NCBI RefSeq assembly: GCF_012913485.1
Contig: NZ_CP051774.1
Location: forward strand, 868,001-932,000
DNA from: Luteolibacter luteus
Lineage (GTDB): Bacteria > Verrucomicrobiota > Verrucomicrobiia > Verrucomicrobiales > Akkermansiaceae
Reading direction: 5' to 3'
DNA length: 64,000 nucleotides
Shown one piece after another: positions 1 to 8,098 of the stretch. Each line of letters starts with the position of its first letter. Positions within the stretch are counted from its first letter, which is position 1. The notes under the pieces were generated by a model. That model searched no databases. It saw nothing but the letters and a program-made list of their open reading frames with translations, and had not been told where the DNA came from. A program made the translations under genes and the position numbers.

Positions 1-431
1 TCGGATTGGAAAAGACGCAGCACCAGATCTCTGGCACCGGTGTAGCCGCTATCCAGATAAACGGCGCCGATCAGCGCTTCGAACCCATCCGCCAGAGTCG
101 ACATACGGCGGCGGCCACCGGTGGCCTCCTCCCCCTTTCCTAACAGCACGTAGCTGCCAAGGTCGATGGTGAGGGCGAAGCGCGCCAAGGCACGGCGGGA
201 GACAAGCTGGGAGCGGAGCTTGGTAAGACGTCCTTCGGGGAAATCCGGGAACATCTTGTAGAGATCTTCTGTCAGAATGAGCTGCAACACGGCATCGCCG
301 AGGAACTCCAGACGCTGGTTGTCGAAATGGGGCCGTTGAGATTCGTAGGCGAGACTCGGATGGGTCATCGCTTCTGCAAGGAGAAGCGAATTGCGAAACT
401 TGTATCCGAGGCGACTCTCGAGGCTTTCCAT
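1..431 (-). CDS. rnc: Ribonuclease III, N-terminal part (runs off the left edge)
   Basis: Endoribonuclease that cuts double-stranded RNA in rRNA processing and mRNA decay. About 143 N-terminal residues are visible, starting at the ATG at 429-431. The RNase III signature is intact: RLEFLGDAVL at residues 40-49, then a second conserved helix, ADGFEALIGAVYLDSG, near residues 114-129. Both belong to the acidic metal-binding active site of the family. The C-terminal double-stranded-RNA-binding domain would lie beyond position 1. A tRNA-His gene sits just upstream on the same strand, so the two may share a transcript. Confidence 0.95.
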   Translation of the reverse strand, partial: MESLESRLGYKFRNSLLLAEAMTHPSLAYESQRPHFDNQRLEFLGDAVLQLILTEDLYKMFPDFPEGRLTKLRSQLVSRRALARFALTIDLGSYVLLGKGEEATGGRRRMSTLADGFEALIGAVYLDSGYTGARDLVLRLFQS

Positions 432-494
432 GACAAGGAGCCGCTTACTTCCGCCTCCTCCGACCGGAACCGCCGAGGTTCCCGAAGAAAGAGG

Positions 495-570
495 TGGGGT
501 GACCGACGGGACTCGAACCCGCAACAACCAGAATCACAATCTGGGGCTCTACCATTGAACTACGGCCACC
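495..570 (-). tRNA. tRNA-His (anticodon GTG)
   Basis: The minus strand folds into a full cloverleaf. The anticodon stem is CCAGA/TCTGG around the loop TTGTGAT, giving anticodon GTG. The T-arm has the TTCGAGT loop. The extra 5' G (position 570) faces discriminator C (498), the G-1:C73 pair typical of bacterial tRNA-His. The 3' CCA is encoded in the DNA (497-495). Confidence 0.95.
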
Positions 571-630
571 ATTTTAACGGCGGGCGGGAGAACTAAGGCA
601 TCGGTGCCCTCTTGCAAAGGCAAAAATACC

Positions 631-984
631 ATGAGTGCGGAAGATCCTCGCGGGATTGCCATTTCTCCGGAAGAAGAACCCCTAACGAATCACCCCATGG
701 ACGAGGATCCCCACCGCATCCCGATCACGAACGAATTGGATCTCCACACCTTCCGGCCCTCTGAAATCGGGGATCTGCTGCCGGAATACTTCGCCGAGTG
801 CCAGCAGGCGGGATTCCGCGGGGTCCGCGTGATCCATGGCAAGGGCACCGGCGCCCTGCGCGAGGGCGTGCATGCCCTCCTGCGTAGAATGCCGGAGGTG
901 GAGGAGTTCCACTACCCCGCGGCCGAGGGCAGCTGGGGAGCCACTTGGGTGATCCTCAAGCCGCCCGCGCCAGAATCCACATGA
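631..984 (+). CDS. Smr-domain protein (small MutS2-related)
   Basis: A 117-residue protein that is mostly one Smr domain, a nucleic-acid-binding or nuclease fold also found at the C-terminus of MutS2. The family motifs LDLHTF (residues 36-41) and VIHGKGTGALR (67-77) are both clear. The acidic first 30 residues look unstructured. The ATG at 631 follows an AAAGG about ten bases upstream; a GTG at 604 in the same frame is possible but less likely. Its 3' end overlaps the convergent adenosyltransferase gene by 29 bases. Which nucleic-acid substrate it acts on cannot be told from sequence. Confidence 0.85.
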   Translation: MSAEDPRGIAISPEEEPLTNHPMDEDPHRIPITNELDLHTFRPSEIGDLLPEYFAECQQAGFRGVRVIHGKGTGALREGVHALLRRMPEVEEFHYPAAEGSWGATWVILKPPAPEST

Positions 985-1480
985 GATCGGAGAGGCGGTT
1001 GAAGTAGAGCCGCAGGACCTGCGGGACCTCTTCCCCACCCTCGTGCAGCTTCAGCACGGTGCGCTCGCAGCGTCGCGCGGCGGTCCTCGCGAAATCGAGA
1101 CCCGCTCTCGCCAAGGAATGATCGGCCCCGGGCCGCGCCCAGCCTTTGAAGGTGATGCCCCGTTTCTCGAAGTCCCGCGCCGTCGCCACCACCCAATCGA
1201 GGTCTTCCTGCCCCACCGAGGAAAAGCCGGCTTTCTCGTAGCGGGCCTCATCTCCCGGCTGGCAGGCGAACTGGCCCATCAAGCCGATCAATTGGTCCTG
1301 CACCCGGTCGATGATCTCTTCCACTTCCCCGGAAGCCCCCGCTGCCCGGGCAAGGCCGAGCGCCGCATTTAGTTCATCCACGCAGCCCAGCACTTCCACT
1401 CGCAGGGAAGTCTTCGAAATCCGGCGACCAAAGAGCAGGTCGGTTTCTCCTTCGTCGCCGCGGCCCGTGATGATGCTCAT
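956..1480 (-). CDS. pduO: Cob(I)yrinic acid a,c-diamide adenosyltransferase, PduO type
   Basis: Transfers the adenosyl group of ATP to cob(I)alamin to make adenosylcobalamin. The 174-residue product starts MSIITGRGDEGETDLLFG, matching the N-terminal ATP-binding loop of PduO-type enzymes. The central RVEVLGCVDELNAALGLA helix, RCERTV, and a C-terminal FNRLSDLMWILAR helix follow the family order. Start chosen at the ATG 1478-1480, where homology begins; the reading frame stays open further upstream, but that stretch would run across the divergent queE. It diverges from queE around a 12-bp inverted repeat. No other cobalamin genes are nearby, so salvage is more likely than de novo synthesis, which is inference. 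Confidence 0.88.
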   Translation of the reverse strand: MSIITGRGDEGETDLLFGRRISKTSLRVEVLGCVDELNAALGLARAAGASGEVEEIIDRVQDQLIGLMGQFACQPGDEARYEKAGFSSVGQEDLDWVVATARDFEKRGITFKGWARPGADHSLARAGLDFARTAARRCERTVLKLHEGGEEVPQVLRLYFNRLSDLMWILARAA

Positions 1481-1486
1481 GGGGGT

Positions 1487-1540
1487 GGAAGAAATCACTT
1501 CGATTGATGATTGGAAGATTGATGATTGGTGATTTCTTCC
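1487..1540. promoter_or_regulatory. 12-bp perfect inverted repeat enclosing a tandem repeat, between divergent pduO and queE
   Basis: Arms GGAAGAAATCAC (1487-1498) and GTGATTTCTTCC (1529-1540) are exact reverse complements. The 30-base loop holds two copies of GATTGATGATTGG (1502-1514 and 1517-1529). It fills nearly all the space between the start codons at 1480 and 1545 and is far more AT-rich than its surroundings. It may be an operator for both genes or a structured leader of queE; the sequence does not decide which. Confidence 0.7.
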
Positions 1541-1544
1541 CCGC

Positions 1545-2297
1545 ATGCTCCTCGCGCGACTGAACGACGGTCCGGAAATCTTCTTCACCCTGCAGGGCGA
1601 AGGCGTTTCCGCCGGCCTGCCTGCAGTCTTCGTAAGGGCATCCCGCTGCAATCTCCACTGCCGCTGGTGCGACACGGATCATACCTGGAACTTCGAGGGC
1701 ACCCCGTGGCCCCACGAAAAGGATGCCGATCCTGCCTATCGGAAGCACAAGAAGGAGGACGTCACCATCGAAGCGAATCCCGCGGATATCGTGGCGCAGG
1801 TGGCTGCATTCCCCTGCCGCCGGGTAGTCCTCACCGGTGGGGAGCCGCTGCTCCAGCAGGAGGCTTGGCTGGAGCTGATCGAGGGGCTCCGGGCGATCGA
1901 CCCCGCCTATATTTTCGAAGTGGAAACCAATGGGACAAAGGCTCCCACTCCGGAATTTCGGGCTGCGGTGAACCAATTCAATGTTTCACCGAAACTGGCA
2001 AATTCCGGGATGGAGGCGCGGCTGCGGACTGTCCCGGCAGTGATCGAGGGCTTCGTGGCAGACCCCAAGGCTTGGTTCAAGTTCGTCTCCTGCGGCCCGG
2101 AGGATGTGGCGGAGATCCTTGATTTCACGACGAAATTCGCAATCCCGCCGCAGCGGGTGCTGGTCATGCCAGAGGGCCGCACCGCGGCCGAATTGGACCG
2201 CCATGCTCCGGACGTGGTGGCCTGTTGCCTGCTTTACGGCTGGCGATTCTGCGACCGGCTCCATGTCCGCCTGTGGGGCGACCGCCGTGGCGTCTGA
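1545..2297 (+). CDS. queE: 7-carboxy-7-deazaguanine synthase
   Basis: Radical SAM enzyme that converts 6-carboxytetrahydropterin to 7-carboxy-7-deazaguanine, a step in queuosine synthesis. The 250-residue protein carries the cluster-binding CX3CX2C motif as CNLHCRWC at residues 35-42. The opening FFTLQGEG and the TGGEPLLQ stretch are typical of QueE. The ATG at 1545 lies five bases past a long inverted repeat, with no clear Shine-Dalgarno site, so translation may depend on that structure. No queC, queD or queF is visible in this window. The next gene starts 65 bases downstream and could be cotranscribed. Confidence 0.92.
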   Translation: MLLARLNDGPEIFFTLQGEGVSAGLPAVFVRASRCNLHCRWCDTDHTWNFEGTPWPHEKDADPAYRKHKKEDVTIEANPADIVAQVAAFPCRRVVLTGGEPLLQQEAWLELIEGLRAIDPAYIFEVETNGTKAPTPEFRAAVNQFNVSPKLANSGMEARLRTVPAVIEGFVADPKAWFKFVSCGPEDVAEILDFTTKFAIPPQRVLVMPEGRTAAELDRHAPDVVACCLLYGWRFCDRLHVRLWGDRRGV

Positions 2298-2362
2298 AAT
2301 CCCGCGCAACTTTTGCCTCGCAAGCCGGTTACTCGCTCCAGAAACTGCTCTCCTTCTCCACC

Positions 2363-2752
2363 ATGAAGCGCGACGACTCCTCCGCGGATTTTGAAAGGGA
2401 CCCCGTCTGGGAACTCCTCCGGGAAAGCGCTGCCCAGCGCCCGGGCCCGAATTTCGCCTCGAATGTCGTCCGAGCCGCGCGCTTGGAAACCCAGGCAAAG
2501 CCATGGTGGTCGCGCTTCCTCATTCCCGCCTCCCTCGGCGGGGTGCTCGCCGGTGCCACCGCGCTGGTGATGGTGACGCTCGCCCTGAAGACGAATCCGG
2601 GTGGTACGGCCACTCCGATCCCCGGTCAACCGGCCGTGGATTCCTCCTTGGCCGATCTTCAGGATGATTATGAGACCGAGGTCTTCCTCGCCGCTGCCGA
2701 GCACCTTGGTGACTATAGCGATGAGGAGCTGGTCTCGATGATCGGTTTCTGA
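2363..2752 (+). CDS. Small single-pass membrane protein of unknown function
   Basis: A 129-residue protein with a charged cytoplasmic N-terminus (about 50 residues), one membrane helix near residues 52-75, and an acidic outer segment ending in YSDEELVSMIGF. The layout recalls short anti-sigma-factor-like membrane proteins, but there is no zinc-binding HxxxCxxC motif and no sigma factor next door, so that role is not claimed. The ATG at 2363 was chosen because upstream codons would run back into queE. I do not recognise the family. Confidence 0.7.
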   Translation: MKRDDSSADFERDPVWELLRESAAQRPGPNFASNVVRAARLETQAKPWWSRFLIPASLGGVLAGATALVMVTLALKTNPGGTATPIPGQPAVDSSLADLQDDYETEVFLAAAEHLGDYSDEELVSMIGF

Positions 2753-2803
2753 GCGATCGAGCGGGACACGCACGGCTGTGGCAACAGCAGTCCGCAAAAA
2801 AAT

Positions 2804-2948
2804 GTAGCGGCGCGTCCATGACCGTCGCTGACTAGCGACACGAGCCGCATCCTTGGAGTCACGGGACCTCGCCCGGGTATCATCGGAGTGCCATCTCGCG
2901 ATACGGTCTGTCCCCGCCAAAGTACGACGGTCATAGACGCGACGCTAC
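2804..2948. repeat. REP-like inverted repeat pair
   Basis: Two 24-base arms, 2804-2827 and 2925-2948, are inverted copies matching at 22 of 24 bases, separated by 97 bases. Read inward, both begin GTAG, the tetranucleotide that marks REP elements mobilised by RAYT transposases. A small hairpin, GTCGCT/AGCGAC with a GACT loop, overlaps the end of the left arm. It sits between two convergent genes. No RAYT gene is present in the window. Confidence 0.6.
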
Positions 2949-2999
2949 GGCTCATCGAACCGCTACCGCCAAGATCGGCCGCCTTGCGCAGCCCCCAAC

Positions 3000-5900
3000 T
3001 CACGAGGCGAGCGATCCCTCTTCCCGCGCCTTGATCTTCTCCGCGAACTCCGCCCACCAATCCGCACCCGGCTCGGCATAGGGACGGAAGGTTTCCGTCG
3101 CTCCCATCGCCTCATTGTAGAGCAGCGCACGATGCAGCCCGAGGCTGCTTGCCGCGGGAGAGTCGATGAGATTCGCGGAATCGTTCGCGCTCATCTGGAA
3201 CACCACGCGCATCTCGAATTCAGCCATCACCTTCCGCGGCAGCCAGCGGCTCACGTTATTCCAGGTATCGACACCTGCTAACAAGTGAATGCCCTGGGCC
3301 CCGCCTTCACTGGCGAGATCCGCGAGCACCTTTGCCGGATTCGGCCCTGATGGACCGTCATCCATCGCGAAGAGGAAATCGTCCTCCTGCTTCAGTTTCT
3401 TGAAGCGCTGCAGGCCATGAATGACCACGAAGATCTCCGGGCCTTCTTTCTCACCACTGCTGCGCTGCTGGAGTTCCGTGGAAAGCTCTGCAAAGATCTC
3501 CGCGGTCGCAGCCGGACCCGCTACTCGAACCTCATGCGGTAGCAGACTCTTCAAGCGACCGGAGGTACCTTGGCTGCTCGCGGAATCCAGTACGATGAAG
3601 CGGGCGCCATCGGCAGGTTGTCCAGCCGCCAAGGAGAGCACCGCCAGAGAAAGCAGCGAGGACACCCGGTCATCCGATTGCCCCACCACCAGCAGATGAC
3701 TACCGCTGCGCCTCGCAAAGGATGCCTCTGCCGGGCCCTTGATCGAATTCGGTTCACCGAGCCAAGCCTTCGTTTCCGAGGGCCGTGTGGCAGGACGGGA
3801 ATCAAGCAGCTCCGCGAGTTCCATGTTCCCCGCGATTTCCGCCGGTGCATTCCCCTCGAAGACTACAGGAGCTGCCACCTTGCGCCCGCTTTCCCTAGCC
3901 ATCCGCGCGATGCGATCGAGCAATTCGTTCCGCTCCTCTTCGGAAAGCCACACAGCTTGGAATGGACTGTTCGCCGCCAACGCCCCGGCATTGTCGTTGT
4001 AGATCCCCTCGCCCGGCCTCGTCAGCAGGCGCGGAGCGGGATTGTCGTCATCCATGATGAGATAGGCATCGGCCTCGTTGCACTGAAGCGCGATGCGCAC
4101 AACCATCTGTCCGAGCGTCGCACGGGCCAGCGTGTAGGCGCCACCCAAGGTCTGAGATCCCAAGATCACGTGGATGCCGAAGGCGCGACCTTGGCGCACG
4201 ATGCGGTCCAACAGCAGCGAGGCGGTCTGAGCCACGGCATCGTCTTCCGTGAAGAGCTCCTGGAACTCATCGATCATCAGTAGCGTCCGGGGCAAGGTTT
4301 CACCCGATGCCTTCCGGTATCCCGCAAGGTCCTGTGAGCCGTGCTTGCGGAACATCTCGCCACGACGGCGCAGCTCGTCATCGACACGATGCAGTACACT
4401 GAGACCGAACTCGCGATCGCTCTCCATGGCGACGACGCGGGCGTGAGGCAGGCGCTTCGCTCCATAGCACTTGAACTCCACGCCCTTCTTGAAGTCGACG
4501 AGGTAGAACTCCACTTCATCAGGGCTACAGTGCAGCGCCAGATTTGTGATCATCACATGGAAGAGCGTGGACTTGCCGGAGCCGGTCTTGCCGGCCACCA
4601 GCACATGCTGGCGGGTGCCTTTGCCAAGCGCCAGCCACTGGAATTTCTTCGCCCCGCTTCGACCGATCGGCACGCGCAGTTCATCACCCGTGCTGCTGGC
4701 CCACCACTCGTTTTCCGCGGGAGCGATGTTCGAAAATGGCACCTCCACCCGGTTCGAATCCACGCTGACCTGGCCAAGGCGGTGAACCAGCGCGGTCTCC
4801 AACTCACCACGCGGGGGAACGGAGGCTACGAGATGATCCGCGCCTGCCGGAAGATTCGCAACTCGATAGGCTCCATTCTCCTCGACGAGATGAATGCAGG
4901 CCCTTTCGAGAGCTTCCGCCAGCGGGCCGTCGATCGAGCCTTGCCGCGCGTCGCGATGAATTAGCAGGTAGACACCGCATCGTGCCCCGCTGGTCGCGAT
5001 GCTCAGCAAGCGCTTCGCTGCCGTCTCGCTGAAAGCAGCCGGGAAACCGGAGATCACCAGAAAGCGGTGCTTCTCCGCCACCGTGCCCGCGTACTTGTTG
5101 TAATCATCCAGCGTCGCGAACTCATTCCGCAGATACATCTGGATCACCTTCTCGATGTTCTCGCTCAGCTCGGCGAGCCGCTCCTCGATCTGGGTCGTCT
5201 GCGTCCAGATCCGTCCGTTGATGAGCGTCTCCTCATAGTCGCCCAGGTGCATCAGCCCGGCGAAGTCCTTCCCCAGCCCCACCGGATCGATCAGTGTGAA
5301 GATCGCCCGTCCCGCGGGATGGGAGCTGAGCAAGCGTAGCACGATCTCATGAATCGTATCCGCCGCCTTGGAGGCATCACCATCGATCATCAGGGACGCC
5401 CGTTCCGCGAAACCGAGGGAATATGGCACCTCGAACTCCACCGGCCCGGCCAGTTGGAAAGCATCGCTTTCCGGCATGCCTCCCGCGAGAGCCGGAAGGG
5501 AGACTTGGATCCGGCCGAAGGGCACCGCTCGCTCAGCATCATCCGGCGGCGTCCATGAGGAAATCCATGATTCATCCCATGCCGGGAAACGCTCCTCCGC
5601 GAGTTCCGCCAAGCCAAGCAGCTCGCGGTGCAAGGGCACCACTTCTTCATCCCACTCGACGACCAGACGCCCAACGCCCGCCCGCAAGGCTTCATCCGCG
5701 CCCGCGATGCCACGCTGATACTCCGACTCCCGCTCCGTCTCCTCGCTCGTGCCGGCGAAGTCATTGCCTGCCACCCCGCTTTCCAAGCGCCTCGCCACAC
5801 GGGTAAGGCTGCGCTTGTAAAGCGCCTCCGCCTTCGCGGGCAAACGTTCGTACTGCTCCTCGATCTTCTTTCGCCCCGCCTGCATCAGCTCCTGGGCGAT

Positions 5901-6893
5901 TTCCTCGCTCTCCTTCAGCGTCTCGCTGATCCCGCTGCTTTGATCGGCAAGATCCTTCTTCAGGGACTTGCCGAGCGCCGCCACATGAGCCTCCGAAACC
6001 GCCGTCGCCGCAAAGCCGGCGCGCCTGGCACCTTGCAGCAATTTTGCCATCCGGCGCGCCGGAACCAAAAGCAAGATCGCTGACACCAGGTGCAAGACCA
6101 CGGGAACCAGCAACGCGAGCGCCAGGGTCGACTCAATCCTCGCAAACTCGGCGGCCCGGTCTTCCGCCTGATAAATCTGATAGCCAAAATAAACCGCGAT
6201 CAAAAATAGAACCAAGGTCAGCGGTACAAAGCGGAAGAACAACGCCAGCGGATTCTTCTTCAGCCCATCGATCCGTCCATACGCCTCCTCCAGCTTCTCG
6301 CGACCTTCCTCGCGCAGCGTCTCGCGGGCCTTGTTACGATCCGGTTCCGGCACGGATGCCATGCGGCCCTTCCGCAACATCATGCCGAACAAGGGACGGA
6401 AGCCACGAAGGACCTTCATGGAATCCACGGCAAGGTTCCGAACCTCATCGCCATCGGCGGCAATCTTCTCCGAGAACTCGCGATGGTCCTGACGCGCCCG
6501 CTCCCAAGCTTCCTTCGCCTCGGCGCGCACCCGCAGGGACTCGGCCTGGCGGCGGCCCACCTGGAGATCTTTTTCTTCCCGCACCCGGCGCGCAAGGTTG
6601 CCATGCGCGGATTGCGCCGCTTCCGAAATCCAAATACGGCGTTTCTCGTACTTCGCAGTCGCCCATGCTTGTTCCCGGTCGCACTCCTCGATGAGTGCCT
6701 CCTGGCGGGAGGAACGGTTCAGCGTCCCGGCTTCCCGCATCGCAGTGGACTGGCGCTTCGCGGCCAGCACGCTGGCGGCGTGCTCGCGCTTCAGTGCGGC
6801 CTCGCGTCCCGCCACGGAGGAAACGGCTTCCTGAAGCCGCTTCAGCAGGTGGCGGATCCATTCAGGATGCAGGGGATCATTCACAGTCGGCAT
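3000..6893 (-). CDS. Membrane-anchored FtsK/SpoIIIE-type ATPase (EccC/EssC-like translocase)
   Basis: A 1297-residue protein, probably the motor of a type VII-like secretion system. A charged coiled coil fills the first 200 residues. Two membrane helices follow (about 215-240 and 255-280), then more helical sequence. Three FtsK-like modules come next. The first (about 470-700) lacks a Walker A. The second has an intact Walker A, GKTGSGKST, near 765 and a Walker B, LLMIDE, near 873. The third (about 1050 onward) is degenerate. Three tandem modules after two membrane helices, with only one fully catalytic, is the plan of EccC/EssC. Start taken at the ATG 6891-6893, overlapping the preceding gene by 17 bases. 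FtsK proper is unlikely: no gamma domain and no four-helix N-terminus. Confidence 0.85.
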   Translation of the reverse strand: MPTVNDPLHPEWIRHLLKRLQEAVSSVAGREAALKREHAASVLAAKRQSTAMREAGTLNRSSRQEALIEECDREQAWATAKYEKRRIWISEAAQSAHGNLARRVREEKDLQVGRRQAESLRVRAEAKEAWERARQDHREFSEKIAADGDEVRNLAVDSMKVLRGFRPLFGMMLRKGRMASVPEPDRNKARETLREEGREKLEEAYGRIDGLKKNPLALFFRFVPLTLVLFLIAVYFGYQIYQAEDRAAEFARIESTLALALLVPVVLHLVSAILLLVPARRMAKLLQGARRAGFAATAVSEAHVAALGKSLKKDLADQSSGISETLKESEEIAQELMQAGRKKIEEQYERLPAKAEALYKRSLTRVARRLESGVAGNDFAGTSEETERESEYQRGIAGADEALRAGVGRLVVEWDEEVVPLHRELLGLAELAEERFPAWDESWISSWTPPDDAERAVPFGRIQVSLPALAGGMPESDAFQLAGPVEFEVPYSLGFAERASLMIDGDASKAADTIHEIVLRLLSSHPAGRAIFTLIDPVGLGKDFAGLMHLGDYEETLINGRIWTQTTQIEERLAELSENIEKVIQMYLRNEFATLDDYNKYAGTVAEKHRFLVISGFPAAFSETAAKRLLSIATSGARCGVYLLIHRDARQGSIDGPLAEALERACIHLVEENGAYRVANLPAGADHLVASVPPRGELETALVHRLGQVSVDSNRVEVPFSNIAPAENEWWASSTGDELRVPIGRSGAKKFQWLALGKGTRQHVLVAGKTGSGKSTLFHVMITNLALHCSPDEVEFYLVDFKKGVEFKCYGAKRLPHARVVAMESDREFGLSVLHRVDDELRRRGEMFRKHGSQDLAGYRKASGETLPRTLLMIDEFQELFTEDDAVAQTASLLLDRIVRQGRAFGIHVILGSQTLGGAYTLARATLGQMVVRIALQCNEADAYLIMDDDNPAPRLLTRPGEGIYNDNAGALAANSPFQAVWLSEEERNELLDRIARMARESGRKVAAPVVFEGNAPAEIAGNMELAELLDSRPATRPSETKAWLGEPNSIKGPAEASFARRSGSHLLVVGQSDDRVSSLLSLAVLSLAAGQPADGARFIVLDSASSQGTSGRLKSLLPHEVRVAGPAATAEIFAELSTELQQRSSGEKEGPEIFVVIHGLQRFKKLKQEDDFLFAMDDGPSGPNPAKVLADLASEGGAQGIHLLAGVDTWNNVSRWLPRKVMAEFEMRVVFQMSANDSANLIDSPAASSLGLHRALLYNEAMGATETFRPYAEPGADWWAEFAEKIKAREEGSLAS

Positions 6894-7089
6894 GAATCTT
6901 GGAAAGCACGAGGTCGAGGTCTTCGATGATACGGGTAGCGCTGGCGAAAGCCTGTGGGATGGCTGCCAGGTAGTTATTCTCGAACTCCCCGGCCTTGGCG
7001 TCCCGCCAGGAGAGCTTGGTCTCTTCCCAATGCGCGAACAACTCCCGGGTGGCCTCATTCAGCAGGGCCTTGCTGGCACCCATGCTCAT
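6877..7089 (-). CDS. Small helical SWxD protein, WXG100-like
   Basis: A 70-residue, largely helical protein without a signal peptide. W28, D30, F36 and Y40 in SWRDAKAGEF...Y have the same spacing as W43, D45, F51 and F55 of the WXG100-like protein encoded at 7627-7899. That shared pattern suggests a second substrate or partner of the adjacent ATPase. It overlaps the coiled-coil gene by 4 bases (ATGA) and the ATPase gene by 17, so the three are translationally coupled. At 70 residues it is shorter than the usual 90-100 of the family, so the first helix may be truncated. Confidence 0.7.
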   Translation of the reverse strand: MSMGASKALLNEATRELFAHWEETKLSWRDAKAGEFENNYLAAIPQAFASATRIIEDLDLVLSKIHADCE

Positions 7090-7604
7090 GGCTGGCCTCC
7101 TTTCTCCTCCCCGGAGGCAGGCCCCGCCACAGGCATCACTTCAGCGTAGTCTTGCAGGTAGCGCACCGTATTGGTCAGGCTCACCAGTCCTTGGGGCATC
7201 TGGCGGGACAAGGTGTCCTGCAGTCCCTCCAGTTGCTTTGCCAATGTCTCCACGCGGGCGTCGTAGGCCTGCCGCCAGCGTTTGATCAAGGCCAGCTTCT
7301 CCTGAGCTTCCTGGAGGGCCCTTCGCGCCTTGTTCACCGCCATTTGCTGGGCGGATTTGTCCCGCCGCCTGTCAGAAAGCCGGGCGCTGTAGAGTTCCTG
7401 CTCGGCCTGTTCGAGAGCCCTAGCCCGGCGGCGGAGTTCACCCTCCCACTTTTGGCGCTGTTCGGTTTCTAGCCAGCCGCGGGTCCGCTTCACCTCCCCG
7501 CTCACGTCGTCAAGCGCGCGCTTCGAGCGCTCCGTGAAGCGGATCAATGCCGCCCGGAACGCCTGTATGGCGTCGATCGATCCAACCCGTGCTTGCCCTT
7601 CCAT
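7086..7604 (-). CDS. Coiled-coil protein of the type VII-like locus
   Basis: A 172-residue protein, almost entirely charged helix: an RxWLETEQRQKWEGEL stretch near residue 48, then long heptad-like runs rich in R, E, Q and A. No signal peptide, membrane segment or known enzymatic motif is seen. It lies 22 bases after the WXG100-like gene and overlaps the next gene by 4 bases, so it belongs to the same operon. A chaperone, scaffold or secreted partner are all possible. The WLE...W stretch is loosely like the SWxD motif of its neighbours, but the spacing differs by one residue, so homology is not claimed. Confidence 0.7.
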   Translation of the reverse strand: MEGQARVGSIDAIQAFRAALIRFTERSKRALDDVSGEVKRTRGWLETEQRQKWEGELRRRARALEQAEQELYSARLSDRRRDKSAQQMAVNKARRALQEAQEKLALIKRWRQAYDARVETLAKQLEGLQDTLSRQMPQGLVSLTNTVRYLQDYAEVMPVAGPASGEEKGGQP

Positions 7605-7626
7605 GGGTGAAGTGTGGAAATGCCCT

Positions 7627-7899
7627 TCAGCGTTGATCGAGATACTGTTGAATGCGCTTCGCCTTCCGCAGGAGATAGGGCGTGTGCTGGTCGGAAAGCT
7701 CGATGAAGCGCTTCATCGTCTTCATCATCTGGAGGAACTCCGCGGAGAACTTCTCGTGCTCCTGATCCTGCCAGCTATCGCCCAATGCGGCAAATCGTGA
7801 CATGAGCGAGGAGGTCCGCTCCTTCACCTCATTGTTGAACCGCTTCAGCTCGGCCGCAAACCGCCGCACCTCCTCCGGATCGATGATCGCTTGGGACAT
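7627..7899 (-). CDS. WXG100-like protein, candidate type VII secretion substrate
   Basis: A 90-residue, two-helix protein of ESAT-6/WXG100 size. The turn between helices reads LGDSWQDQEHEKFSAEF, with the conserved tryptophan (W43) but aspartate in place of glycine in WxG, followed by F51 and F55 as in the family. Start chosen at the ATG 7897-7899; a longer frame to 7968 adds a basic tail that would break the normal length. It is the first gene of a four-gene minus-strand operon ending in the FtsK-like ATPase, which is the context expected of a secreted WXG100 protein. Confidence 0.8.
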   Translation of the reverse strand: MSQAIIDPEEVRRFAAELKRFNNEVKERTSSLMSRFAALGDSWQDQEHEKFSAEFLQMMKTMKRFIELSDQHTPYLLRKAKRIQQYLDQR

Positions 7900-8098
7900 G
7901 ATCTCATCTTCGGACGACTTTCTCGCGGGTCGAGGAATACCAGCAGCCACCCGTAAGGAAAATACCACCGCCCCGCGGATTCGTCGCCGGAAAAGCCGAA
8001 TTCTTACCGACTCTTAACACGCGCCTTGGGCACCCGGGAATCCAGAGGATCTCAGAATTACAGTAAAACCCCACCCTTTGCGCCTTGATTCCAGCGAC

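Noticed and set aside
2363..2752. Anti-sigma factor
   Set aside because: No zinc-binding motif and no sigma factor gene nearby; only the single-helix layout is similar.
3000..6893. Cell-division FtsK
   Set aside because: No four-helix N-terminus and no gamma domain; three ATPase modules with one active and small SWxD partners fit a type VII-like motor better.
7990..8020. CTTAC...CTTAAC repeat upstream of the type VII-like operon as an OmpR-type operator
   Set aside because: The period is 10 rather than 11 bases and the half-sites differ; it may be chance.
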